From Desulfobacter sp. (GTDB taxonomy: Bacteria; Desulfobacterota; Desulfobacteria; Desulfobacterales; Desulfobacteraceae): 64,000 nucleotides of DNA. The notes below the pieces were generated by a model. That model searched no databases. It was given only the letters and a program-made list of their open reading frames with translations, and had not been told where the DNA came from. The translations under genes were made by a program, and so were the position numbers. Positions 8,034 to 17,056 of this stretch are shown here, in pieces (position 1 is the first letter of the stretch; each line of letters starts with the position of its first letter). The stretch covers positions 2,597,501 through 2,661,500 of the forward strand of contig CP054838.1 of the NCBI GenBank assembly GCA_028768545.1, written 5' to 3'.

Positions 8034-9662
8034 TTAATCCTCCTTTCCGTTCCGGGTGAAAAAACGGCCCAGGCCGTGGAGCAATACCCCTGCAAAGGCG
8101 CCGAGCACCGCAATCATGCCGATGCTGTCGATAAAGTTGTTCTTATCCCGTCCGGGCAGGTAAATGCCGGTGATACTGGCCAGCCTGGAATTTTCCCGGA
8201 TATGGCATTGGGTGCAGGCCAGGGCGTTTTTCCCGGGGGCCACCATATGGGTGATGGGAAAGGCATAGGTGGTCTCAACATAATCAAACTCACCCGAGTA
8301 AGGCACATCCAGGGCCTTGTTGCCCCGGGTGATGGCATCGTTCATGTCAAAGGTGGTCCAGTATCCCTTGGGGCCTGAAAGAATGGGGGCTACCAATTGT
8401 TTGTTGATCTTATCATAGGGCTGTTTGCCCCTGTGGATTTTAAAGGGATGGATCCGGGCATTGGGATCGGTTCTATCCCCAAGGGGATGACTGACCTCTA
8501 CGATCTGAGCCGGATCAATTTTATTTTTGATGCCGATATTGGAAAAAGACCCGTTATACCAGAAGTATTCAGGTTCCACATTTTTTTCCCATCTAAACTC
8601 GCCCTTGATGGATTTATAGGTGGGTTTGCCGAACTCCCCTTTGGTCACATAGGGTTTTCCCTCTTTTTTATCCCCTGCCTTGGTCCAGTCCCACCACATT
8701 TTCGTGGGGTTGACTCTGGCAAATTCAGGGATGTGGCAGGACTGGCAGGCCACCTTGTCCACATGATCGTTCATTTTGGAATCGGTTTTATGGGGCAGGG
8801 TGCCGTGGCAGGACTCGCAGGTGATTTTTGTGGCCATGTCATCCTGGATCAGGCTTTTGCGCTCGGCAGCGGCCGGCCGGGTATAGAGGCGGCCGGCAAT
8901 ATTATGCTTTACCGTGGTGTGGCATCTCGTGCAGGTGAAATCGGTACCTTCGCTGGCCATATGTACATCCAGCATTCGATTGGGCTTGGCAAGAGAGGTG
9001 TCTAAATCCCCGTGCTTGACCCCGTCTCCGCCCCCGCCTTTGAAGTGGCATTCCCCGCAATGCTCCCGCTGGGGCATGGTGATGTTTTTAACTGCGGTTT
9101 TGATCTCGTTCTGGAGCTCCTCGACAATTTCTTGGGTCTCTGGGTCATCATCCCCTTCAAAGGCCTGGATATCGCCGAATGCTTCCTTATAGTTGTACTT
9201 TTCACCGCCGTGGCAGTTGAGGCAGTTGACCTCGTCCTGGGTCCCGTTCCACCCCACATGGCAGCTCAGACACCCTTTGTCTTCCATGGCATTGCCTGAA
9301 ATGCAGAAATTGTTGACCGCATGCCCGGCCTTGCCGTTCATAATGCCCGGGGTCTCAGACGCCACTTCCCATGTCCAGTGAATGGTCTTTTCAAACTGCA
9401 TGGATGCATCGGTATGACAGGAAAGACAGGCCTGGGTGATCTGCGCTCCTGAGCTAAAGTCCTGATTCAAGGCCTCTATCTTGGAATGATCGGTTGTGGT
9501 CCAGCGTTTGTTGGCTTTGACCGCCTGTTTGGCAAGCTTCATCCCTAACGCTTCCCCGTTGAGTTCAGGGCCTGTGGCGGCAAGGCTTGGGTAAACCAGG
9601 CCAAGCATGGCAGTCATGCCCAGGACAAGCGTCAGGCAGGTTCCGGCAATTTTTTTTCCCAT
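8034..9662 (-). CDS. Octaheme c-type cytochrome (tetrathionate reductase family)
   Basis: A 542-residue periplasmic cytochrome with a signal peptide and a C-terminal hydrophobic helix (MIAVLGAFAGVLLHGLG). Eight CxxCH motifs are visible: CLSCH, CLSCH, CLNCH, CGECH, CTRCH, CESCH, CQSCH and CTQCH. Number, size and C-terminal anchor fit the octaheme tetrathionate reductase (OTR) family, whose Shewanella member reduces tetrathionate, nitrite and hydroxylamine in vitro; the natural substrate here is open. I chose the ATG at 9662 because GGGAGA lies just upstream; an in-frame TTG at 9674 is possible. The neighbours (rhodanese upstream, cytochrome b downstream) point to sulfur-compound respiration. 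Confidence 0.88.
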   Translation of the reverse strand: MGKKIAGTCLTLVLGMTAMLGLVYPSLAATGPELNGEALGMKLAKQAVKANKRWTTTDHSKIEALNQDFSSGAQITQACLSCHTDASMQFEKTIHWTWEVASETPGIMNGKAGHAVNNFCISGNAMEDKGCLSCHVGWNGTQDEVNCLNCHGGEKYNYKEAFGDIQAFEGDDDPETQEIVEELQNEIKTAVKNITMPQREHCGECHFKGGGGDGVKHGDLDTSLAKPNRMLDVHMASEGTDFTCTRCHTTVKHNIAGRLYTRPAAAERKSLIQDDMATKITCESCHGTLPHKTDSKMNDHVDKVACQSCHIPEFARVNPTKMWWDWTKAGDKKEGKPYVTKGEFGKPTYKSIKGEFRWEKNVEPEYFWYNGSFSNIGIKNKIDPAQIVEVSHPLGDRTDPNARIHPFKIHRGKQPYDKINKQLVAPILSGPKGYWTTFDMNDAITRGNKALDVPYSGEFDYVETTYAFPITHMVAPGKNALACTQCHIRENSRLASITGIYLPGRDKNNFIDSIGMIAVLGAFAGVLLHGLGRFFTRNGKED

Positions 9663-9734
9663 AGTGTCTCCCAATAAAATAGATATTGCCCTGTGCAGGC
9701 CGGGTACACCTGCACAGGACTTTAGATCAATGGT

Positions 9735-10085
9735 TTATTTACATGTTGCCGGGGTGGGGGAGTCTGCTGCAAAACTGTAAAAATAGGAGTAGATATCTAA
9801 AATATCCTTGTCCGAAGCATTGGCCCACTCCTGGTCACATCCAAAGGCTGAAAAGTCTTTGCCTTCAAAAATGGCTTTCCATTCAGCCTGTTTTTTATCT
9901 GCAGGGCTGACCGTTGGGGAGTCGGAGTCCACAGCACCCCTTTCAAAACATGCCTTGACCAGTTTGCGATAGGTGTACTTTCCTTTTCTTTTGTTTCCGT
10001 TGGGTCCCTCATCGGCAAAGACAACAGCAACAGATCCCAGGGTGAAACATACCAGCACAGCAGCAATCAATATTTTTTTAAGCAT
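9735..10085 (-). CDS. Small secreted protein in the octaheme operon
   Basis: A 116-residue protein with a clear signal peptide (MLKKILIAAVLVCFTLGSVA). The mature part has three Cys (ACFERG, GCDQEW, ATCK) and no CxxCH, so it binds no covalent heme. The region EWKAIFEGKDF...DILDIYSYFYSFAADSPTP resembles the C-terminal helix region of class I cytochromes c that have lost the heme site; this is a weak impression. It lies between the triple rhodanese and the octaheme gene, so it is probably an accessory subunit. Confidence 0.7.
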   Translation of the reverse strand: MLKKILIAAVLVCFTLGSVAVVFADEGPNGNKRKGKYTYRKLVKACFERGAVDSDSPTVSPADKKQAEWKAIFEGKDFSAFGCDQEWANASDKDILDIYSYFYSFAADSPTPATCK

Positions 10086-10097
10086 TGATACTCTCCT

Positions 10098-11198
10098 TTA
10101 ATTTTTCTTTATGGTGTAAGAACCGTCTTTTTTAAAATCAATGGTGGCTTCCACATAGTAGACTTCTATCGCTTCTCTGACATCTTTGACCATGTAATAG
10201 GCTTCCCCGCTTCTGGCTCCGGTGGAGCAGACAAAGACAATGGGCTTGTCAGAGGGAAGGTCTTTGATCTTGGGCTCCAATACTTCTGTGGGGATATTGA
10301 CGGCCGTCTTAAAATGGCCCTTGGCAAACTCATCGGCATCCCGGGCATCAATGAGGAGGATGGATCCGGGATCTTTTTCGATTATGCTTTTAAACCTGTC
10401 AAGGTCAATGGAGCCTTCCACATCCCCGGCTTGGACGGCCACGGCTGCATTATCCCCGCCGAATTTTGCCTTCCAGTCGGGGTATCCCCGGGTAAATACC
10501 GTTACATTTTTATATCCCAGGACAAGGGCCCGGGCAGCAGATTTGTGGCTTAGCTTGCATTTTAACCCGCCGCAATAAAAGATAATCGGAGTTTCAAGGT
10601 CCCTGGGCAGCTTCCCTTTAAGGGTGTCAAACTGGGAAAAGGGGATGTTGATGGCTGTGGGGATATGACCCTTGTCAAATTTGGGTTTTTGGGGTCTTGC
10701 ATCCACAATAATGGTGTTGTTTGCAGCGATCTGGACAGCCACCTGCTCAGCAGAGATTGCCGGATAGGCACCGGGCTGTTTCTTGTATTCGGGAAATCCT
10801 TTGGCAAACACCTTTACATTGGTATAGCCCAGAGCCGCAGCTTTTTTAGCAGATTTGTGACTCAGCTTGCATTTTACTCCGCCGCAATAATAGATGAGCA
10901 AGGTGGCCTTATCCTTTGGCAGCATATTGATTTTTTTATCAAATTCAGAAAAGGGAATGGACACGGCCCCCGGGATAAACCCCTTAATATATTTGGGCTT
11001 GTAGGGTCTTGCATCAATGATCATCACATCCTCGTCCATGGGCACTGAGATTTTGGACATAACGAAATCCACTTCCACGATATCGTCAAACATCCAGGCC
11101 TCTTTTGCCTGGGCAGGGGATAGCATGAAAATGAAGGCCAGAATCATCAGGCCTGCAGCCAGACCGGCGGTCAATGATTTGTTTGTGTTAGGTTTCAT
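10098..11198 (-). CDS. Exported triple-domain rhodanese
   Basis: A 366-residue protein with signal peptide (GLAAGLMILAFIFMLSPAQA) and three rhodanese domains. Domain 1 has YYCGGVKCKLSHKSA, domain 2 has FYCGGLKCKLSHKSA, and domain 3 has VFVCSTGARSGEAYYM. The first two carry a CxxxxC pair, the third a classic single-Cys loop. Periplasmic rhodaneses move or bind sulfane sulfur; here the substrate probably feeds the octaheme cytochrome downstream. The start ATG has AGGAGA upstream. It is the first gene of the operon, about 107 bases after a sigma54-type promoter. Confidence 0.9.
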   Translation of the reverse strand: MKPNTNKSLTAGLAAGLMILAFIFMLSPAQAKEAWMFDDIVEVDFVMSKISVPMDEDVMIIDARPYKPKYIKGFIPGAVSIPFSEFDKKINMLPKDKATLLIYYCGGVKCKLSHKSAKKAAALGYTNVKVFAKGFPEYKKQPGAYPAISAEQVAVQIAANNTIIVDARPQKPKFDKGHIPTAINIPFSQFDTLKGKLPRDLETPIIFYCGGLKCKLSHKSAARALVLGYKNVTVFTRGYPDWKAKFGGDNAAVAVQAGDVEGSIDLDRFKSIIEKDPGSILLIDARDADEFAKGHFKTAVNIPTEVLEPKIKDLPSDKPIVFVCSTGARSGEAYYMVKDVREAIEVYYVEATIDFKKDGSYTIKKN

Positions 11199-11304
11199 TC
11201 TGTCTCCTAGGTAAATAAGGTTAATGGGTTTTAGGCTCAGGTGTTAACTTTAGTTTTTAATTAAATGGACAAATATATCAATTATTGAACAGGCCATTAG
11301 AGTT

Positions 11305-11320
11305 AGCAAAGGTTGTGCCA
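11305..11320 (-). promoter_or_regulatory. Sigma54 promoter of the rhodanese-octaheme operon
   Basis: On the minus strand TGGCAC-AACCT-TTGCT matches the -24/-12 consensus TGGCAC-N5-TTGCW exactly. It points at the rhodanese operon, about 107 bases from its ATG. A sigma54 activator gene lies immediately on the other side. Confidence 0.85.
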
Positions 11321-11377
11321 AACAGGTTTGAAGATCTATGAATTGGAGATAATATCCTTATATTAAAGAATAAAATT

Positions 11378-11393
11378 AAAGGCTGCAACCTTT
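11378..11393. promoter_or_regulatory. Candidate activator binding site
   Basis: AAAGGCTGCAACCTTT is a near-perfect palindrome 58 bases upstream of the -24 element, a distance usual for enhancer sites of sigma54 activators. Which protein binds it is inferred. Confidence 0.4.
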
Positions 11394-11436
11394 TTCCCCT
11401 GACGGTCTTTAAAAAACTTGCCTGAATGTTAATGCT

Positions 11437-12859
11437 GTGTTGAACTTTATGTTCAATGCTGTTAACTATAAGGACCTGTGTATGGATATCGGACCCCAGT
11501 GGCGTCACATCATTGATTCTGTTCAAGAGGGCATTATTATTGTGGATGCCCATGGCAATTTTCTTGCGGCCAATGAATCGGCACAGCTCATGACAGGGTA
11601 TTTGGAAAAAGATCTTAAAGGCCGTTCCTGCCGGCTGCTCAACTGCACAGGATGTGAAATCCGGGGCAAAGGGCCGGGCAAGAACTGGTGTGACCTTTTT
11701 TCCGCAGGCATTGTCCGGGAAAAAAAATGCGTGATCACTTCTGCCGCCCACCAGACCATCCCCATTGTTAAAACCGCCAGGGTGCTGTATGGCCAGAAGG
11801 GTGAAATCCTCGGAGCCGTGGAGACCCTGAAGGATATTTCGGAAAATATTAACTATAAGAACGAACTGGCCTCTATCAGACGGATGTATCATATTGACGA
11901 CGGATTTCACGGAATCATCGGCCGAACGCCAGTGATGATGAATTTATTTGAGCATATACAAAGCGTGGCCGCCTTGGATACCCCGGTGATGATTTTGGGG
12001 GAAAGCGGCACGGGCAAGGAAATGGTGGCCAAGGCCCTGCATGAAACCGGAAACCGGGCAGACACCCCTTTTATCAAGGTCAACTGTGCTGCCCTGAGTG
12101 AAAGCATTCTGGAAAGTGAATTGTTCGGTCATGTCAAAGGGGCTTATACCGGTGCGGACACTTGAGGCTGCCCACAAAGGAACAATTTTTTTAGATGAAA
12201 TCGGGGATATTCCGCTGTCGGTTCAGGTCAAGCTCCTTCGGGTGCTTGAAGAGCGGATGATTCAGCGGGGGGGGGGAAACAAGTCCATTCCCATTGATGT
12301 CAGGATTATCACAGCCACGAACAAGGATCTTGAAGAGATGATCGCCCAGGGAAGGTTCAGGGAGGATTTGTATTTCAGGATCAATGTCTTTCCCCTGGTC
12401 TGCCCCCCCCTGCGCCAGAGAAAAGAGGATATCACTTTGATTATCCAGCATGTTATTGCCATCCATGCAAACAAGACCGGGAAAAATATCCTTGGATTTG
12501 CTCCGGAAGCCATGCGCTGTATGGTCTCTTATCCCTGGCCGGGCAATATCCGGGAGTTGAAAAATACCGTGGAATACGCCTTTGTTCTGGCCAGGGGCAA
12601 GGCGGTCAGACCGGAACATCTGCCTGAAAAGCTCCTTGGGGGTAACCCCCTTTCTAAGGTGCCTTCCACCGGAAAAGAAAGATTTGAATCAGGCAGGGCA
12701 ACCCTGTTGGAGATCGGCAAAGACCAGCGCCTGGAATTGATTGATGCCCTTCAATGGGCCCAGGGCAACCAGACCCGGGCCGCATCGATTTTAGGGGTAT
12801 CCCGGGTCACCGTATGGAAGCGGATGAAAAAATACAAGATCAAAATGACACCCGGGTGA
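11437..12859 (+). pseudogene. PAS-sigma54 activator, frameshifted by deletion
   Basis: An NtrC-type activator without receiver domain. The start is probably ATG 11482 (MDIGPQWRHIIDSVQEGIII). Residues about 1-110 are a PAS sensor with a Cys cluster (CRLLNCTGC). The AAA+ domain follows: Walker A GESGTGKE, then GHVKGAYTGA (the GAFTGA loop), then in another frame EAAHKGTIFLDEIGDIPL (Walker B). A Fis-type HTH closes the protein (NQTRAASILGVSRVTVWKRM). The frame ends at TGA 12163-12165, right after GAYTGA, where about eight residues normally precede EAAHKG. About 17 bases seem to be missing, giving a shift. The 3' part is otherwise intact. Its position between two sigma54 promoters makes it the likely activator of both arms. 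Either it is dead or the junction is an assembly error. Confidence 0.8.
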
Positions 12860-13095
12860 TGAACAACAGGTGTCGCCCATTAGAAAATTTATTGATGGGC
12901 AGATCTAATCATCAGGGGGGTAGGTTTCAAAACCCCGGGACCTGGTTGACTCTTTTTTATCCAAGGGTTTTATGATAGTTTTATTTTTAACACATGAAAG
13001 ACCAGGTTAACACTTGATTAACATTTATGAAAAGATGAACCAAGGACGCTAAAGATCAAGGGCGGTACTGACAAAATTAAGCTGATTTGAATTAC

Positions 13096-13111
13096 TGGCA
13101 TCATCTTTGCT
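13096..13111 (+). promoter_or_regulatory. Sigma54 promoter of the thioredoxin-ferredoxin operon
   Basis: TGGCAT-CATCT-TTGCT has one mismatch to the -24/-12 consensus and correct spacing. It lies 91 bases before the ATG at 13203. It mirrors the promoter at 11305-11320 on the other side of the activator gene. Confidence 0.75.
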
Positions 13112-13202
13112 GTATCTAAAGTAGACGGTGCCTGCTGAAATGGGCCAGGGGCTTTGACAGGTCAAAGTGCTGGCCATTTGCACGGCAAATAAAGGACTGA
13201 GA

Positions 13203-13727
13203 ATGAAAAAAGAAAATGTACTGGTTGTTGCTCTGATTTTGATTGCCCTGGGCGGATTCTATTTGTTTAACCGTTTAAATTCAGGTCAGCCGTCACAGGC
13301 TGTGCCGGTTTTTACCGAAAATGCATCTGTTCAGACCGGATCCGCACAGGATATCAACTGGAAAGACTTTACCTCGGGCATGGCCCTGGCACGGGCGGAG
13401 CAGAAAAGTGTTTTTCTCTACTTTTATGCGCCCTGGTGCATCTATTGTACCAAATTAAAAAAGACCACATTTAAGGATGCCAGGGTGCTTGAGTATTTAA
13501 AACAAAATTTTGTCAGTATCCATGTGGATACCGACAAAAGCCCTTCACTGGCCCAGGACTGGCAGGTCAAAGGCTTGCCCACCATGTTTTTTCTTGACCC
13601 GCAGGGAGAAAAAATAAACCGGATGCCCGGATATGTGGATGCAGGTCAATTGCTTCAGATTTTAAAATATATCCATACCCAAAGCTATACGACCATGGAG
13701 TTCCATGAATTTGTAAAACAAGGATAA
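13203..13727 (+). CDS. Membrane-anchored thioredoxin-like protein
   Basis: A 174-residue protein with an N-terminal membrane helix (VLVVALILIALGGFYLF) and a periplasmic thioredoxin fold. The redox motif is CIYC in FYAPWCIYCTKLKK, and the cis-Pro loop is KGLPTMFFLDPQG. I chose ATG 13203 because AAAGGA lies just upstream. It is the first gene of the sigma54-driven plus-strand operon. It probably reduces disulfides, or persulfides delivered by the rhodanese of the divergent arm. Confidence 0.88.
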   Translation: MKKENVLVVALILIALGGFYLFNRLNSGQPSQAVPVFTENASVQTGSAQDINWKDFTSGMALARAEQKSVFLYFYAPWCIYCTKLKKTTFKDARVLEYLKQNFVSIHVDTDKSPSLAQDWQVKGLPTMFFLDPQGEKINRMPGYVDAGQLLQILKYIHTQSYTTMEFHEFVKQG

Positions 13728-13771
13728 TTCATCCCCGTTGTTCATGGGGGTGGATGAAAGAAGGTGAATCC

Positions 13772-14731
13772 ATGTCAGATAAATTGTCCAGACGGGCCTT
13801 TTTAAAAGGCAGTATTCTTTCTGTCGGCTCTGTTGCGGCATCCGCCTCTGTGGTAAGTGCCGCTTCAGCCCTTGCCCCTTCGCCCCAGGACCCTCTGGTG
13901 ACGGTGATTGATATTTCTAAATGCATTGGATGTGAGGATTGTGTCTATGCCTGCAAAGAATCCAACGCCTCAAAATTTCCTTTTCCCCAAAAGCCTTTTC
14001 CCCGAATGTTTCCGGACCGGGTCCCCATTGAGGACTGGTCAAATCGCCAGGAGGTCACGGACCGCCTGACCCCCTATAACTGGCTTTATATCCAGCATGC
14101 CACGGCCATTGTTGACGGAGAAGAAGTTGAACTTACCATTCCCAGGCGGTGCATGCACTGCAACAATCCTCCCTGTGTGAAACTTTGTCCCTGGGGGGCG
14201 GCCAAACAGGAGACCAACGGGCTTTCAAGGATTGATGCCGACATTTGCCTGGGCGGTTCCAAGTGCAACAAGGTTTGCCCCTGGGATGTTCCCCAGCGCC
14301 AGACAGGGGTCGGCCTTTACCTGGATATCCTTCCAAATTTTGCCGGAAACGGGGTGATGTACAAGTGCGACCGCTGTTTTCAGAAAATAGAAAAAGGGGA
14401 AACACCTGCCTGTATTGAGGCCTGCCCCGAAGATGTACAGACCATTGGCTTAAGATCCAAGATGGTTGCCCTGGCAAAGGCCAGGGCCCAAGAGATGAAC
14501 GGGTACTTATACGGGCTTGATGAAAACGGGGGCACCAACACCATTTATATTTCCCCGGTACCCTTTGACACCCTTGACCTTGAGACTGGAAAGGGAAAAC
14601 CCCATATGGATGTTGTGCCGGACCAGATGGCACAAGGGTCACGCCTTGCCCGGGCAATGCTCATTGCTCCCATTGCAGGGATTGCCGCCGCTTTTGGCAA
14701 ATATTACAGCCGGGTAAAGGAGGATCGCTGA
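13772..14731 (+). CDS. Tat-exported ferredoxin with four 4Fe-4S clusters
   Basis: A 319-residue electron-transfer subunit of the NrfC/PhsB/DmsB type. It has a Tat signal (SRRAFLKGSILSVGSV) and four Cys groups: CIGCEDCVYAC, CMHCNNPPCVKLCPWG, CLGGSKCNKVCPWD, and CDRC with CIEACPEDV. Length is longer than NrfC because of the C-terminal extension, which ends in a hydrophobic stretch (LARAMLIAPIAGIAAAFG) and may be an anchor. Its stop overlaps the start of the next gene by one base. It probably passes electrons between the membrane subunit and a periplasmic reductase, here the octaheme system. Confidence 0.9.
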   Translation: MSDKLSRRAFLKGSILSVGSVAASASVVSAASALAPSPQDPLVTVIDISKCIGCEDCVYACKESNASKFPFPQKPFPRMFPDRVPIEDWSNRQEVTDRLTPYNWLYIQHATAIVDGEEVELTIPRRCMHCNNPPCVKLCPWGAAKQETNGLSRIDADICLGGSKCNKVCPWDVPQRQTGVGLYLDILPNFAGNGVMYKCDRCFQKIEKGETPACIEACPEDVQTIGLRSKMVALAKARAQEMNGYLYGLDENGGTNTIYISPVPFDTLDLETGKGKPHMDVVPDQMAQGSRLARAMLIAPIAGIAAAFGKYYSRVKEDR

Positions 14732-15171
14732 TGAATGGGAGGATCAAAAAAACAGTCTATGGATTTATCCTGTTTTTCATTACCCTGACCGGGTTTGCCC
14801 AGATGCCTATTTTTAAACGCTATTATATTGCAGATATACCCGGCCTTGGATGGCTGGCCCAATTTTATGTGACCCATGCCATTCACTATATTTTGGCCTT
14901 TGTTCTTTTGGGATTTGGACTATATGTTGCAGCAGACGTCCAGCTTAACGGGAAAGGGATTGGTTCTCTTTCGCTGACAGGGCGTTTGCGTACAGGACTT
15001 ATTTTAGGCTTAATGGTCTCGGGCGGATTCATGGTGGTCAGAAATTTGGCCGGAGTCTATTTCTCCCATACCAGTATCCATCTGATGAACCTGTTTCATG
15101 TCGGGTTCTGCATGGCATTGTTAGGGGTGACTTTATTTGCTCTGGTCACCCGGAAAAATTGGACCGTTTAA
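14731..15171 (+). CDS. Four-helix membrane subunit, cytochrome b-like
   Basis: A 146-residue protein with four predicted helices. His residues in helices (VTHAIHYILAFVLLGFGLYV, SIHLMNLFHVGFCMALLG) suggest heme b ligation or quinol contact. It overlaps the ferredoxin gene and completes the operon. The likely role is the membrane partner of the ferredoxin in quinone-linked electron transfer; the exact family was not recognised. Confidence 0.75.
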   Translation: MNGRIKKTVYGFILFFITLTGFAQMPIFKRYYIADIPGLGWLAQFYVTHAIHYILAFVLLGFGLYVAADVQLNGKGIGSLSLTGRLRTGLILGLMVSGGFMVVRNLAGVYFSHTSIHLMNLFHVGFCMALLGVTLFALVTRKNWTV

Positions 15172-15369
15172 AAGGCCAGGGTCAAAAAACAGATGGCATC
15201 CGTCCGGTTTTTTTTAGCTTATCAAGGATGTTTTACCGGCATAGGCTTTGACGGTTTCAAGATCCGAATGACAGGTCGCCATGAGGATGGTGGATCTCTC
15301 TTCTGGGTCAAGACCTTTTTGGGCCTCAAGTTTTCAGATTGTGGACAACACCTCAATACCGCTGATATC

Positions 15370-16820
15370 GGGAATGTTCAGAATTCTGTGTCACGGTTTC
15401 GGTTCCCGGATCTGCCTCAGCGCCAGCGGAAGTAAAAGTCAGGTCCGAGAATGGGCCTTCAATCAGCCACGTCGGAGGAGTTGACTTTTGCTGGAGTGGA
15501 GTTCCTGGAACCATCTTTTCCATCTGTAAATAAATCCCTATCAAATTCCCAGCTCTTTATCCAGCCGGCCTTCAAAGAAAATTGCCAACTGGGAAATTGT
15601 CAGTGACCAATTTTGAATCGGCATTGTCCATTTTTTACTGGCGTTCTGGATCCCCATGTAAAGCAGCTTTAACAGGCTGTCCTGGTTCGGGAATGATCCC
15701 TTTGTTTTGGTCAGTTTTCGAAACTGTCGATGCACAGCCTCAATGGTATTTGTGGTGTATATTATCCGTCGAATCTCTTCTGGATATTTAAAGAAATGAC
15801 TGAGGCGTTCCCAGTTGTTCCGCCAGGATTTTATCACAATCGGGTATTTGTCATTCCATTTATTTTCCAAGATATCCAGTTCTTCTTCGGCCAGATCCTT
15901 ATTGACCGCTTTATAAACACGTTTTAGATCTGCCATAAATTCCTTTTTATTTTTGGAACCAACGTATTTCAATGAATTTCGGATCTGGTGGACTACGCAG
16001 AGTTGAACTTCTGTGTCCGGGAATATGGTCTCAATGGCCTCGGGAAAACCTTTTAGACCATCAACACAGGCAATCAGGATATCTTTTACCCCTCGGTTTG
16101 AAAGGTCTGTTAACACCTGCAGCCAGAAGTTCGCACCCTCATTCTCGGATATGTACAGCCCAAGAACCTCTTTGCGGCCCTCGATATTCACCCCAAGAAT
16201 TGTGTAAACGGCTTTGCTGCCGACCTTTCCGTTTTCTCGTACTTTATAATGTATGGCATCAAGCCATACGATTGGGTACACATTTTCCAACGGCCTGGCC
16301 TGCCATTCTTTGACGGTATGGATGATTTTATCGGTAATGGTGCTCAGAGTGGCATTTGAAATCTCAAGTCCATAGATTTCCTGTAAATGGGAAGCCATAT
16401 CATTATAACTCATGCCCAGGCCGTAAAGGGCTATTATCTTTCTTTCAATTTCATCGCTGAGCGTTGTCTGATGTTTTTTGACGATCTGTGGAGAGAAGGT
16501 TCCGGCCCTGTCACGCGGGGTTTCCAGCTCAAATTTACCATCCAGGGATTTAATGGTCTTTTTGCTTTTTCCATTACGGCGGTTGGCAGAAACTTCCTGC
16601 CCGAGATGGGACTCCAACTCTCCTTCAAGAGCAGCTTCAGCAAGATTTTTGATTAATGATGTAAGGACGCCGCCCTTACCTGTGAAGGGTTTACCTTCCT
16701 GGATGCCTTTAAGGGCTTTTTGAAAATCAAATTCGGTGTTTTCTTCGGTCATGTCAGTTCTCCTTATTTAGCTGAGTATATCAGCTTTCATTCAACTGAC
16801 ACAGAATTTTGAACGCCCTC
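15370..16820 (-). mobile_element. IS256-family insertion sequence, 1451 bp
   Basis: The ends are imperfect 24-bp inverted repeats sharing the core ATTCTGTGTCA. A 9-bp target duplication GCTGATATC flanks it (15361-15369 and 16821-16829). It encodes one intact transposase. Excision restores the host receiver gene, which supports the boundaries. Confidence 0.93.
15541..16752 (-). CDS. IS256-family transposase, intact
   Basis: A 403-residue Mutator-type DDE transposase at the normal family length. The catalytic residues can be placed: D in IVWLDAIHYKVRENGK, D in ILIACVDGLKGFPEAIE with the following CVVHQIRNS motif (the C/D...H signature of the family), and E in TTNTIEAVHRQFRKLTKTKG. With intact ends and target duplication, the element is probably active and the insertion recent. 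Confidence 0.95.
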   Translation of the reverse strand: MTEENTEFDFQKALKGIQEGKPFTGKGGVLTSLIKNLAEAALEGELESHLGQEVSANRRNGKSKKTIKSLDGKFELETPRDRAGTFSPQIVKKHQTTLSDEIERKIIALYGLGMSYNDMASHLQEIYGLEISNATLSTITDKIIHTVKEWQARPLENVYPIVWLDAIHYKVRENGKVGSKAVYTILGVNIEGRKEVLGLYISENEGANFWLQVLTDLSNRGVKDILIACVDGLKGFPEAIETIFPDTEVQLCVVHQIRNSLKYVGSKNKKEFMADLKRVYKAVNKDLAEEELDILENKWNDKYPIVIKSWRNNWERLSHFFKYPEEIRRIIYTTNTIEAVHRQFRKLTKTKGSFPNQDSLLKLLYMGIQNASKKWTMPIQNWSLTISQLAIFFEGRLDKELGI

Positions 16821-17056
16821 GCTGATATCGGGCATGGAAACATCCAGGGAGATTAAATTATAGAGTCTTCATTTTTCAAGGGCGGTGTGGACTACATTGA
16901 TGGCAGATTCCCCATCCCTGACCCCGTCACACGCCCCAGGCCGGAAAGACATTTTATTATTTTTTTGGCTGATCACTTCGTTATCCACCACAAGAATACG
17001 CATATTTTTCTTTGAAATGATTTGAATAATAAATTTAAAAAACGATGCCTAAATTT

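Larger units (their letters stand above)
15214..17003 (-). pseudogene. CheY-like response regulator split by IS256
   Basis: A single-domain receiver gene. It starts MRILVVDNEVISQK (17003), with phosphoacceptor region LISLDVSMPDIS and then, after the IS, GIEVLSTI...KLEAQKGLDPEERSTILMATCHSD. Removing 15370-16820 with one 9-bp repeat restores PDIS|GIEV in frame. Two TGA codons also interrupt it: 16869-16871 (EK-stop-RLYNL, where Trp would fit) and 15334-15336 (TI-stop-KLEAQKG, where Arg CGA is usual). Both fit C:G to T:A changes. The gene is clearly dead. Confidence 0.8.
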
